From JAWWOW01 sp033851265 (lineage in GTDB: Bacteria > Actinomycetota > Actinomycetes > JAWWOW01), in assembly GCA_033851265.1 (NCBI GenBank), contig JAWWOW010000008.1:46810-110809 (forward strand): DNA of 64,000 nucleotides, given 5' to 3'. The position numbers were made by a program, and so were the translations under genes. Shown one piece after another: positions 16,759-25,652 of the stretch. Position 1 is the first letter of the stretch; each line of letters begins with the position of its first letter. The notes under the pieces were generated by a model that was given only the letters and a program-made list of their open reading frames with translations, made no database searches and was not told the DNA's origin.

Positions 16759-18294
16759 GTGGTCCAGGCAACTCTTCGTCCGGAACGCGTCGAGCCCCGG
16801 TCGTTGAGGGGACTGCTCGACGCGGTTTCCGGCTTGACCCTGGACCGTCCGCTCGATGCTGACGTCCGCATCACCGGTGTTACGCATGACTCACATCAAG
16901 TGCTGCCGGGTGATTTGTACGCCGCCATTCCCGGCCAGAACCGACATGGCGTCGAGTTCGCCGATGAAGCACGTGTGTCTGGAGCAGTCGCATTACTGAC
17001 CGACGCATCAGGCCGCGAGCGTGGCGCCGCAACCGGCCTGCCCGTGGTTGTCGCGGCTAATGCACGAGCGGTGCTCGGACCGGTCGCGAGCGAGATCTAC
17101 GGCCGTCCGTCCGAACGGTTGCTCGTCGTGGGCGTGACCGGCACGAACGGCAAGACAACGTTGGCCTATCTCGTCGAGGCGGGTTTGCGCACGGGCGGCC
17201 ACCGAACGGGGCTCATCGGCACGGTCGAGACACGCGTCGGTGATGCCGCCATGGAGAGCGTCCGCACGACACCAGAAGCGACCGATCTTCAGGCGTTGCT
17301 GGCCGTCATGCGCGACCGTGGCGCGGATGCCGTTGCCATGGAGGTGTCGAGCCACGCGCTCGCGCTCCATCGTGTCGACGGCACGAAGTTCGACGTGGCG
17401 GTCTTCACCAACCTGTCGCAGGACCATCTCGACTTCCACGCCGACATCGAGGACTACTTCGCGGCGAAGGCGCGGCTGTTCACAGCGGACTTCGCCGCGC
17501 GAGCCGTCATCGACATCGATGATCCGTACGGCGCACGCCTCGTCCCGCTGGCGGAGATTCCGGTCACCCGGGTGTCGCCCGCCGGTAACCGAGAAGCGGA
17601 CTGGTGGGTCGAAGATGTCGTGCTCTCCGGCGAGGGATCCACGTTCACGGTGTGCTCTTCGAGTGGAGCCGCCGTGTTAGCCGGCGTCCAGCTGCTCGGT
17701 GCATTCAACGTCGCCAACGCGGCGCTCGCCATCGTCGCGCTGGTCGAGGCCGGCGTCCCGCTGGAAAAAGCCGTTGATGGCGTGCGGCACTGCCAGGGGG
17801 TGCCAGGTCGGATGAACCGCGTCGACGTGGGACAACCCTTCGTGGCGCTGGTCGACTATGCGCACACACCTGACGCGGTGACCACGTTGCTCGACAGCGT
17901 GCGGCCGTTGACCACGGGTCGCGTCATCGGCGTCCTCGGCTGCGGCGGTGACCGCGATCGTGGGAAACGGCCGTTGATGGGCGCCGCGCTGGCTAGAGGC
18001 GCGGACATCGCCGTGCTCACCAGCGACAACCCTCGCTCGGAGAACCCGCTGGACATCCTGACGTCGATGGGGGCAGGTGCTCGCGCCGTACCGGAGGGAC
18101 AACGCGCCGAGATCGTCGTGGAGCCGGACCGGCGTGCTGCTATTGCCCGCGCTGTCGACCTGGCCCGACCCGGCGACGTCCTCGTCGTCGCGGGCAAGGG
18201 CCATGAACGCGTGCAGGAGATCGGCGAACAACGATTCCCCTTCGACGACGCCGAGGAGCTCCGCGCGGCCATCGGTGCGGCGGTGGGCTCGTGA
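16759..18294 (+). CDS. murE: UDP-N-acetylmuramoyl-L-alanyl-D-glutamate--diaminopimelate ligase
   Basis: 511-aa Mur ligase that adds diaminopimelate to UDP-MurNAc-L-Ala-D-Glu. ATP motif GVTGTNGKTTLAYL, the EVSSHAL motif and the substrate-selecting motif SDNPRSENP are present; DNPR is diagnostic for DAP rather than lysine. GTG 16759 has AGGTAG about 10 nt upstream. A TTG at 16738 overlapping pbpB is possible but adds 7 atypical residues. The stop overlaps murF (GTGA). Confidence 0.96.
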   Translation: MVQATLRPERVEPRSLRGLLDAVSGLTLDRPLDADVRITGVTHDSHQVLPGDLYAAIPGQNRHGVEFADEARVSGAVALLTDASGRERGAATGLPVVVAANARAVLGPVASEIYGRPSERLLVVGVTGTNGKTTLAYLVEAGLRTGGHRTGLIGTVETRVGDAAMESVRTTPEATDLQALLAVMRDRGADAVAMEVSSHALALHRVDGTKFDVAVFTNLSQDHLDFHADIEDYFAAKARLFTADFAARAVIDIDDPYGARLVPLAEIPVTRVSPAGNREADWWVEDVVLSGEGSTFTVCSSSGAAVLAGVQLLGAFNVANAALAIVALVEAGVPLEKAVDGVRHCQGVPGRMNRVDVGQPFVALVDYAHTPDAVTTLLDSVRPLTTGRVIGVLGCGGDRDRGKRPLMGAALARGADIAVLTSDNPRSENPLDILTSMGAGARAVPEGQRAEIVVEPDRRAAIARAVDLARPGDVLVVAGKGHERVQEIGEQRFPFDDAEELRAAIGAAVGS

Positions 18295-19679
18295 TCCCAA
18301 TGACGCTGGCCGAGATTGCTACGGCGGTCGGTGGCGAGCTCAGCGCAGACGCTGACCCCGACGCGGTGATAACCGGCCCGGTCGTCATCGACTCACGCAC
18401 CGCAGCTCCAGGCGGATTGTTCGTTGCGCTCAAGGGCGAACACGCTGACGGCCATTCCTTCGCGGCAGATGCGGTCAACGCAGGTGCTGCCGCGGCACTG
18501 GTTTCTCGCGATGTGAGTGTTCCCGCGGTTGTCGTCGCAGATCCACTGGCGGCCCTGGGCAAACTCGCAACAGCCGTCCTGCAAGCGCTTCCCGATGTCC
18601 GCGTCATCGGTATCACCGGTTCCAACGGCAAGACCACGACCAAGGACCTCACTGCGAGCGCGCTCTCGACGTCCGGTGCAACGGTTGGCACGCCAGGGTC
18701 ATACAACGGTGAGATCGGTCTGCCGTTGAGCGTGCTTCAGGCCGACGCGTCGACCTGCTTCCTTGTTCTCGAGTACGGCGCGCGAGGGATCGGACACATC
18801 GCCTACCTCACACAGATCGCCCGGCCTGACATCGCGGTAGTTCTCGGCATCGGCGTCGCACACGTTGGCGTCTTCGGAACGCACGAGGCGATTGCCACGG
18901 CGAAGGGCGAGTTGGTCGAGTCCCTCGAACCCGATGGCGTCGCCGTGCTCAACGCCGACGATCCAGCTGTCCGGGCGATGTCGCACCGCACCACTGCCCG
19001 CGTCGTGACTTTCGGTGAAGCACCGGACGCCGATGTGCGCGCCGTCGATTCCACGCTGGATGCGCTCGGGCGTCCGCGGTTCACGCTGACGACCGCCAGT
19101 AGCGAGGCACCTGTGTCCTTGCAGTTCTACGGCGACCATCAAGTGACCAATGCGTTGGCGGCAGCAACGGTGGCAATCGAATGTGGCTTGCCGGTCCCGG
19201 ACGTGGCCGTTGCCCTGTCGGCGGCGACGCCTGCGAGCCGCTGGCGCATGGAAGTAGTCGACACCTCGATCGGCGTCACGGTCATCAATGATGCGTACAA
19301 CGCCAACCCGGATTCGATGGCAGCCGGTTTGCGTGCGCTCATGGCACTTGCCGGGGGGCGACGCACCTGGGCTGTGTTGGGCGCGATGGCCGAGCTCGGC
19401 GAGATGACCACCGAGGCGCATCGCGACCTGGGTGCACTGGTGGCGAGCCTCGGCGTAGACCGTCTTGTTGCAGTCGGGCCGGTCGCAGAAGCAATCGCTC
19501 GCACTGCTCGCGATGCGGCTGGGCCGACAACGGCCGACACCGTCGACGACGTGGACGCGGCGGTGGCATTGCTACAGCGAGAATTGCAACAGGGTGACGT
19601 CGTACTGGTGAAGGCATCCCGCTCCGTGGGGTTGGAACGGCTGGCCGAGGCCCTCGTTGCCGGGGCGGTGCCGGCATGA
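18291..19679 (+). CDS. murF: UDP-N-acetylmuramoyl-tripeptide--D-alanyl-D-alanine ligase
   Basis: 462-aa ligase that adds D-Ala-D-Ala to complete the UDP-MurNAc-pentapeptide. N-terminal MTLAEIATAVGG, P-loop GITGSNGKTTTKDL, YNGEIGLPLSVL and INDAYNANPDSM are family motifs. The GTG at 18291 overlaps the murE stop; ATG 18300 is an equally possible start. The downstream overlap with mraY is ATGA. Confidence 0.96.
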   Translation: MIPMTLAEIATAVGGELSADADPDAVITGPVVIDSRTAAPGGLFVALKGEHADGHSFAADAVNAGAAAALVSRDVSVPAVVVADPLAALGKLATAVLQALPDVRVIGITGSNGKTTTKDLTASALSTSGATVGTPGSYNGEIGLPLSVLQADASTCFLVLEYGARGIGHIAYLTQIARPDIAVVLGIGVAHVGVFGTHEAIATAKGELVESLEPDGVAVLNADDPAVRAMSHRTTARVVTFGEAPDADVRAVDSTLDALGRPRFTLTTASSEAPVSLQFYGDHQVTNALAAATVAIECGLPVPDVAVALSAATPASRWRMEVVDTSIGVTVINDAYNANPDSMAAGLRALMALAGGRRTWAVLGAMAELGEMTTEAHRDLGALVASLGVDRLVAVGPVAEAIARTARDAAGPTTADTVDDVDAAVALLQRELQQGDVVLVKASRSVGLERLAEALVAGAVPA

Positions 19680-20746
19680 GAGGTGTTCTCCTCGCAGCCG
19701 TCGTGGCACTGGCGATCTCGTTGCTTGGCACGCCGGTCGCGATCCGGTGGCTGCGCATGCGGGGTTATGGACAGCTGATTCGCGACGACGGCCCGACGAT
19801 GCACCACACCAAGCGCGGCACGCCCACGATGGGCGGCCTGGTTGTCATCATCGCGACGGTGCTCGGCTACCTGTCCGCGCACGCGCTGAACGGGGATGGC
19901 CCGACCGCATCCGGGTTACTCGTGCTGTTCCTCATGGTCGGTCTCGGTCTCGTCGGATTCCTGGACGACTTCATAAAAATCACCAAGCAGCGAAGCCTTG
20001 GCTTGCGCTCGAGCGCGAAGCTTGGCGGTCAGGCCCTGGTGGCGGTCGGGTTCGGCGTTCTCGCGCTGCAGTTCAAGAACAACCACGGCCTAGCACCGGC
20101 ATCGGACAACTTGTCCTTCATCCGCGACAGCGCGGTAAGCCTCGGCCCCGTGTTGTTCGTCATCTGGGCCTACCTGATGATCGCCGCGGCATCCAACGGC
20201 GTGAACCTGACGGACGGACTCGACGGTCTGGCTACTGGAACGACGGCGATGGTGCTTGCGGCGTACGTGATCATCGCGTTCTGGGAGTTCGGTAACAGTT
20301 GCAGTCTCAGTCACGCGCAGGCCACGTGCTACCCGGTGCGTGACCCACTCGACTTGGCCCTGCTGGCGTCCGCGGCGATGGGTGCGTGCTTCGGATTCTT
20401 GTGGTGGAACGCGTCACCCGCGCGCATCTTCATGGGTGACACGGGATCGCTCGCGCTCGGCGGCCTGCTCGGCGGGTTGGCGATCACGACGCGCACCGAG
20501 CTGCTGCTCGTCATCCTCGGCGGCCTGTTCGTGGTCGAGACGCTGTCGGTCATCATCCAAGTCGCCACCTTCAAGACGGTGCGTCGACGGGTGTTCAACA
20601 TGGCGCCGATCCACCATCACTTCGAGCTGGCTGGGTGGGCCGAAAACACAGTCATCGTTCGGTTCTGGATCATCGCGGGGCTGGCGGTCGCGTTCGGATT
20701 GGGGGCGTTCTACGCCGAGTTCCTGTCGCACGGCCCACTGCGGTGA
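19676..20746 (+). CDS. mraY: Phospho-N-acetylmuramoyl-pentapeptide-transferase
   Basis: 356-aa integral membrane enzyme that makes lipid I from UDP-MurNAc-pentapeptide and undecaprenyl phosphate. About ten helices are predicted. Conserved cytoplasmic motifs are HHTKRGTPTMGG, DDFIKITKQRSLGL (catalytic DD), NLTDGLDGLATG, GDTGSLALGG and the HHHFE loop. It starts inside the murF stop (ATGA) and ends inside the murD start (GTGA). Confidence 0.97.
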   Translation: MRGVLLAAVVALAISLLGTPVAIRWLRMRGYGQLIRDDGPTMHHTKRGTPTMGGLVVIIATVLGYLSAHALNGDGPTASGLLVLFLMVGLGLVGFLDDFIKITKQRSLGLRSSAKLGGQALVAVGFGVLALQFKNNHGLAPASDNLSFIRDSAVSLGPVLFVIWAYLMIAAASNGVNLTDGLDGLATGTTAMVLAAYVIIAFWEFGNSCSLSHAQATCYPVRDPLDLALLASAAMGACFGFLWWNASPARIFMGDTGSLALGGLLGGLAITTRTELLLVILGGLFVVETLSVIIQVATFKTVRRRVFNMAPIHHHFELAGWAENTVIVRFWIIAGLAVAFGLGAFYAEFLSHGPLR

Positions 20747-22113
20747 GCACCGAGGAGTGGGTCGGTAGGCGGGTGTGCGTGGCCGGGCTGGGTGTGTCCG
20801 GAGTCTCGGTGGCGCGCGCGTTGCTGGCGCGTGGGGCGTCGGTCATCGCGGTCGATGCCCGGTCGCGTGAGCATGAGCAGCGGCTGGCGCGCGAGTTGCG
20901 CGAGTTGGGTGGTGAAGTCCGGCTCGGAGATGCCGAGACGCCCGTCGATGTCGACCTCGTCGTCACCTCACCGGGCTGGCGTCCGCGCCATCCACTGCTT
21001 GTTGCTGCAAGAGACGCCGGCACCGAGGTCATCGGTGAGCCGGAGTTGGCGTGGCGGCTACGTCCTGAGGGTGCTGCGCCGTGGCTTGGTGTCACTGGCA
21101 CCAACGGCAAGACCACGACCGTCGGCATGCTCGCCGCGATCCTCACTGCCGCGGGTTACCGCTCGGTGGCGGCCGGCAACGTCGGCCTGCCATTGGTCGA
21201 CGCGGTGTTGGAGGACCCGCCGTACGACGTCATCGCCGTCGAGATGTCGAGCTTCCAGCTGCACTGGTCGTCGACGGTGCGCTTTGCTGCAGCGGCAATC
21301 CTCAACGTGGCACCCGACCATCTGGACTGGCACGGCACGCAGGAGGCGTACGCCGAGGCGAAGGGTCGTATCTGTGTGGGGGCTTACGCGGTGTTCAACC
21401 TCGATGACGACGTCACCGCTGAGCTGACGTCGGGGTGCGACCGCAGAGTTGGGTTCACGATTTCGGATCCGCCCGCCGGAGCGTTCGGTGTACGCGACGG
21501 GTCCCTGGTCGACGCCGATGGGACGGAGCTGTTCCCGGTGGAGGATGTTCGCCCGTCTGGTCCGCACAACGTCGCGAATGCGCTCGCGGCCGCGGCACTG
21601 GCATATGCGTTCGGCGTCGCACCGGACGTCGTCGCGGCCGGTTTGTCCAGTTACCGACCGGGTCCGCATCGCAACATGTTGGTCGCAAGCATTGACAGCG
21701 TTGCCTATGTCGATGACTCGAAGGCCACCAACCCGCACGCCGCTGGTGCAAGCCTCGCGGCGTACGACTCCGTGGTCTGGATCGCTGGTGGCTTGCTCAA
21801 GGGAGCCGATGTCGACGAACTAGTCGCGGAGCATCACGGTCGGTTGCGCGGTGCCGTCGTACTCGGTCAAGACCGAGCTGTCATCCACGACGCTCTTGCG
21901 CGACACGCGCCGGATGTACCCGTGGTGGAGGTGTCAGCCACCGACACTGGTGCGATGAGTGCCGCTGTGCATGCCGCCGCGCGTCTCGCCGCGCCCGGCG
22001 ACACCGTCTTGCTTGCACCGGCCGCCGCGTCGATGGACATCTTCCGTGACTACGCCGAACGCGGAGACCTGTTCGCGGCGGCGGTACACAACTTGGCGGA
22101 GCACGGCGCGTGA
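20743..22113 (+). CDS. murD: UDP-N-acetylmuramoyl-L-alanine--D-glutamate ligase
   Basis: 456-aa ligase. N-terminal Rossmann motif is VCVAGLGVSGVSVARAL, the P-loop is GVTGTNGKTTTVGML, and EMSSFQLHW, NVAPDHLDWH and YVDDSKATNPHA are the canonical MurD motifs. GTG 20743 overlaps the mraY stop and restores the usual length. It is followed by ftsW with a GTGA overlap. Confidence 0.96.
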   Translation: MSTEEWVGRRVCVAGLGVSGVSVARALLARGASVIAVDARSREHEQRLARELRELGGEVRLGDAETPVDVDLVVTSPGWRPRHPLLVAARDAGTEVIGEPELAWRLRPEGAAPWLGVTGTNGKTTTVGMLAAILTAAGYRSVAAGNVGLPLVDAVLEDPPYDVIAVEMSSFQLHWSSTVRFAAAAILNVAPDHLDWHGTQEAYAEAKGRICVGAYAVFNLDDDVTAELTSGCDRRVGFTISDPPAGAFGVRDGSLVDADGTELFPVEDVRPSGPHNVANALAAAALAYAFGVAPDVVAAGLSSYRPGPHRNMLVASIDSVAYVDDSKATNPHAAGASLAAYDSVVWIAGGLLKGADVDELVAEHHGRLRGAVVLGQDRAVIHDALARHAPDVPVVEVSATDTGAMSAAVHAAARLAAPGDTVLLAPAAASMDIFRDYAERGDLFAAAVHNLAEHGA

Positions 22114-23534
22114 CCACGACGACCGGATCGGCGGGCCGCTCCCGCCGGGCGGGCGCAAAGGCTGCTACCACGAAGCGTGAGGCCGTTCCGTTGCTCGCGC
22201 GACCGCTCGCGTCGTACTACATCATTCTCGGCACCACCGCGATGCTCGTGGTGCTCGGCTTGGTGATGGTGCTGTCGGCGTCGAGCGTCGTCTCTTACTC
22301 GAAGTCGGGGTCATCATTCGCTGTTGTCACGAAGCAGGCGATGTGGGTCGCGATCGGCATCCCCGCGATGATCGTGGCCTCGCGCATCTCACCCCGCGGA
22401 TGGCGCATTCTCGGCTACCCGTTGCTTTTGCTGTCGTTGTTGTTGCTCGTCGCGGTGCTCTTGCCCGGCATCGGTCGCTCCGCCAACGGTGCACAACGGT
22501 GGATCGACCTGCCCGCGGGCTTCCAGATCCAGCCATCCGAGCCGGCCAAGCTCGCATTGGTTGTCTGGGGAGCGGACCTCCTCGCTCGCAAGGACAAGTT
22601 GCTGCGCGACTGGCGTCACGTCATCGTCCCGATCGTCCCGGGCTGTTTGCTGATGGTCGGGCTCGTCATGCTCGAGCCGGACCTCGGCACTGCGGTCGTC
22701 TTGCTCGGCATTCTCTTGGCGCTGCTCTGGGTTTGCGGTGCACCCGCGCGCATCTTCGCCGGGTTGGGTGTCGCGCTGACGAGCATGGTCGCGCTGTTTG
22801 CCGTGATGGAGCCCTACCGCATGGCGCGTCTCACGTCATTCACCGATCCGTTCAAGGACCCGACGTCGTCGGGCTATCAAGCCGTGCACAGTATTTACGC
22901 GCTTGCGTCCGGTGGTTGGTGGGGCGTCGGCCTCGGCGCCAGCCGTGAGAAGTGGGCGTACCTGCCGAACGCCTACACCGACTACATCTACGCCATCATC
23001 GGCGAAGAGCTCGGCCTCGTCGGCACCTTGATGGTGCTCGCGCTGTTTGCCTTGCTCGGGTACGCCGGGATCCGCATCGCCTTTCGCTCCCGCGACCCGT
23101 TCGCGCAACTCGCCGCTGCCGGCATCACGGCATGGCTGATGGTTCAAGCGCTCGTCAACATCGGCTACGTCATCGGAATGCTGCCCGTGACGGGAATTCC
23201 GCTACCGCTGGTGTCGTTCGGGGGTTCCGCCCTCGTTCCGACGTTGGTCGCGCTGGGCATGTTGGTGTCCTTCGCTAGGCGCGAGCCAGGTGCGGCGCAG
23301 GCGCTGGCCGCGCGCGGACCGGGGCCGTTCCGACGGGCCACTCGCGCGTTGCGGCGAAACCACGCGCCGCCCAAGGGCAAGCGGTCGAAGCGCTCGACAC
23401 GGAAGCGGCCGTTCTTGCGGCTGATTCCCGGTCAAGGGTCTGGCTCGCCGCAGGGGCGCCGACCGGGCGCGAGCGGTCGTGCAGCGGCTGGACGGGGTGC
23501 CGGGCGACGCCCGGGCGCTCGGGCGGCACGCTAG
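22110..23534 (+). CDS. ftsW: SEDS peptidoglycan polymerase FtsW
   Basis: 474-aa SEDS-family glycosyltransferase that polymerises lipid II at the septum with PbpB. It has about ten transmembrane helices. Family motifs include ANGAQRWIDLP, QPSEPAKLALV, EPDLGTAVVL, YQAVHSIYALASGGWWGVGLG, LPNAYTDYIYAIIGEELG and a late GIPLPLVSFGGSAL. The C-terminal 70 residues form a long Arg/Lys/Gly tail, more extended than in many FtsW proteins and a possible contact site for FtsZ or SepF. The start overlaps murD (GTGA). Confidence 0.95.
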   Translation: MTTTTGSAGRSRRAGAKAATTKREAVPLLARPLASYYIILGTTAMLVVLGLVMVLSASSVVSYSKSGSSFAVVTKQAMWVAIGIPAMIVASRISPRGWRILGYPLLLLSLLLLVAVLLPGIGRSANGAQRWIDLPAGFQIQPSEPAKLALVVWGADLLARKDKLLRDWRHVIVPIVPGCLLMVGLVMLEPDLGTAVVLLGILLALLWVCGAPARIFAGLGVALTSMVALFAVMEPYRMARLTSFTDPFKDPTSSGYQAVHSIYALASGGWWGVGLGASREKWAYLPNAYTDYIYAIIGEELGLVGTLMVLALFALLGYAGIRIAFRSRDPFAQLAAAGITAWLMVQALVNIGYVIGMLPVTGIPLPLVSFGGSALVPTLVALGMLVSFARREPGAAQALAARGPGPFRRATRALRRNHAPPKGKRSKRSTRKRPFLRLIPGQGSGSPQGRRPGASGRAAAGRGAGRRPGARAAR

Positions 23535-23539
23535 GACCT

Positions 23540-24652
23540 GTGCGCGTCCTTCTCGCCGGTGGTGGCACCGCCGGCCACGTCGAGCCCGCGCTCGCTGTCG
23601 CTGACGCGTTGCGGCGCCATGATCCGAGCGTCGAGATCACGGCGTTGGGCACCGACCGCGGTTTGGAAACCCGGTTGGTTCCGGAGCGGGGCTATGACCT
23701 CGAGCTGATCCCAGCGGTGCCGTTGCCACGGCGCCCGACCATCGCGCTGGGCGCGGTGCCAACTCGCCTTGCTGGTGCGGTTCGCGCGGCTGCATCCGTG
23801 ATCGACCGGACGCGCGCCGATGTTGTCGTCGGCTTCGGCGGTTATGTCGCACTGCCGGCATATCTTGCCGCGCGGCGTCGGCACATCCCGATCGTCGTAC
23901 ACGAGGGCAACGCGCGCCCCGGCCTCGCCAATCGTGTTGGTGCACGGTTGACGACATTCGTTGCGGCGGCCACCCCGGACTGTCCATTGCGGCACGCGAC
24001 GTACGTCGGGATCCCACTGCGCACCGCGGTCTCGACACTGAACCGGGCAGAGCGTCGGGCCGAGTCGCGGCGCGAGTTCGGTTTGGCCGCCAACCTGCCG
24101 ACGCTGCTCGTCTTCGGGGGATCGCAAGGTGCGCGGCACATCAACGAGGTGGTTGCGGGTGCGGCCCCGCAGTTGGCTGCCGCCAGTGTCCAGGTGCTGC
24201 ACGCGACAGGTCTTGCGCTGCTCGACGAGGTGCAGACCGCGCTCGGCGATATCGCAACGGGGGCGCCGTACGTCGTCCTTCCCTACCTGAACCACATGGA
24301 GCTCGGGTACGCCGCAGCGGATCTTGCTCTTTGTCGCGCCGGCGCGATGACGTGTGCGGAGCTCGCCGCCGTGGGCCTGCCTGCCATCTATGTCCCGCTA
24401 CCCCACGGCAATGGTGAGCAGCGACTCAATGCGCAGCCCGTCGTCACTGCAGGTGGGGGAGTGCTCATCGAGGACGCGGAGCTGACCCCGGAGCGTTTGC
24501 TCGACGTGGTGCTACCACTGATGAGTGACAGCAGTCGACTCGCGCAGATGTCCGACGCCGCAGCGCGCTTCGGTCGCCGCGACGCCGACGAGTTAGTCGC
24601 TGACATGGTCCGCCGCGCAGCGGCAACGCGGTCCCGGTCGGGGCCGGTCTGA
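23540..24652 (+). CDS. murG: UDP-GlcNAc:lipid I N-acetylglucosaminyltransferase
   Basis: 370-aa GT-B glycosyltransferase that converts lipid I to lipid II on the inner face of the membrane. N-terminal LAGGGTAGHVEPALAVAD (G-loop), VVGFGGYVALPAYLAA, HEGNARPGLANRVGAR, FGGSQGARHINE and CRAGAMTCAELAAVGLPAIYVP are the family signatures. GTG 23540 lies 5 nt after the ftsW stop. It ends the first uninterrupted run of dcw genes. Confidence 0.96.
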   Translation: MRVLLAGGGTAGHVEPALAVADALRRHDPSVEITALGTDRGLETRLVPERGYDLELIPAVPLPRRPTIALGAVPTRLAGAVRAAASVIDRTRADVVVGFGGYVALPAYLAARRRHIPIVVHEGNARPGLANRVGARLTTFVAAATPDCPLRHATYVGIPLRTAVSTLNRAERRAESRREFGLAANLPTLLVFGGSQGARHINEVVAGAAPQLAAASVQVLHATGLALLDEVQTALGDIATGAPYVVLPYLNHMELGYAAADLALCRAGAMTCAELAAVGLPAIYVPLPHGNGEQRLNAQPVVTAGGGVLIEDAELTPERLLDVVLPLMSDSSRLAQMSDAAARFGRRDADELVADMVRRAAATRSRSGPV

Positions 24653-24788
24653 CCGAACAGAAACCCGCGCAGGACTGGTGTCGCCTGTGCCAGAGCGCAA
24701 CGAAGGGCATCCGGACCCGGCAGATCAGCGCTCTAGCCGCGAGCGACTAGCTCTACTCTTCGGTCACCTGACCTGGAGGGATGCATTC

Positions 24789-25169
24789 ATGGACGTGCGA
24801 TCGATCGTCGACCGGGTGGCGGAGGTCGAGCACAACGGCACCGTTCCTGTTTGGTACCTGGTCCACCCACGCGAGATGCACGACAGCACCGACGGTGGCT
24901 TTCTCGAGCTCATCAATGAGTTCGAGGTAGCGGCGGGTGGAGCCGTCTTTCCACACAGCCATCCAACTCACGAGTGGTACTTCGTCATGTCAGGTCGTGG
25001 CGTGATGACCGTCGACGGTGAAGACCGAGACGTCAGTCCTGGCGACCTTGTCTACATCCCGCCGGACCTGGTCCACAGCCTGCGGCCGGTCGGTGGCGGA
25101 GCGATTCACTGCTTCTGCTTCGCGTTCGGTGTTAAGGGCGCCGCACCGGTGGACTACACCTCGCACTAG
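24789..25169 (+). CDS. Small cupin-domain protein
   Basis: 126-aa single-domain cupin_2. Motif 1 is HSHPTHEWYFVMSGRGVMTVDG (HxH plus Glu metal ligands) and motif 2 is VYIPPDLVHSL (His). ATG 24789 was chosen for its GGAGG 9 nt upstream, which removes a poorly conserved N-terminal extension. It is inserted between murG and murC, where none is expected. Its function could be metal-dependent sugar or acid chemistry or ligand sensing; nothing ties it directly to peptidoglycan. Its TAG stop lies in a CTAG shared with the convergent gene. Confidence 0.8.
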   Translation: MDVRSIVDRVAEVEHNGTVPVWYLVHPREMHDSTDGGFLELINEFEVAAGGAVFPHSHPTHEWYFVMSGRGVMTVDGEDRDVSPGDLVYIPPDLVHSLRPVGGGAIHCFCFAFGVKGAAPVDYTSH

Positions 25170-25558
25170 GCCTGCTTACGGCTCCCCGCGAGCAGACCCG
25201 CGACACCAAGCGTTAGTTCAAGACCCAGGTACGTCCAGAACGTCGCATCGGTCTCCGGCTCATCGACGCGCAATGTCAGCGCCCGAACGGCAGCAGCACC
25301 GAGCCAGGTCACACCGACCGCGGTGTACGCGTCCGACGTACCGCGCGCAAGTGCCCACAAACCGAGAGCCGCGAACGTGCCGCCCAGCCCTGCGCGCACC
25401 TCCGCTCTACCGCGCGCTGACGTTGTCTGCACACCAAGCACGGCGCTCGTACGCTCGGGCATCAGCGCGATAGCAACGCCTGACGCAGCGATCGCCGCGC
25501 TTGCGGTGACACCGGGTTGACGGGCGAGTGCTGTCAGGGTCTGAGCTCCTGGAGCCAT
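25166..25558 (-). CDS. Small integral membrane protein (DUF4345-like), hypothetical
   Basis: 130-aa hydrophobic protein with about four helices (ASAAIAASGVAIAL, AGLGGTFAALGLWAL, AYTAVGVTWLGAAAV, TYLGLELTLGVAGLLAG). GxxxG-rich helices and acidic loops resemble DUF4345-type proteins, but that assignment is tentative. ATG 25558 starts at MAPGAQTLTAL; an upstream in-frame start would overlap murC's 5' region. It is convergent with the cupin (shared CTAG stops) and divergent from murC, so this pair breaks dcw transcription. Confidence 0.6.
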   Translation of the reverse strand: MAPGAQTLTALARQPGVTASAAIAASGVAIALMPERTSAVLGVQTTSARGRAEVRAGLGGTFAALGLWALARGTSDAYTAVGVTWLGAAAVRALTLRVDEPETDATFWTYLGLELTLGVAGLLAGSRKQA

Positions 25559-25652
25559 GTCGGCACCGTAGTGCACCGCACAAGGGCCTCGACGCGCCCG
25601 GATGATCACGAAAAGGGCGCCTGCCTTTCGCGTCCGCGACAATGAACAGGCG

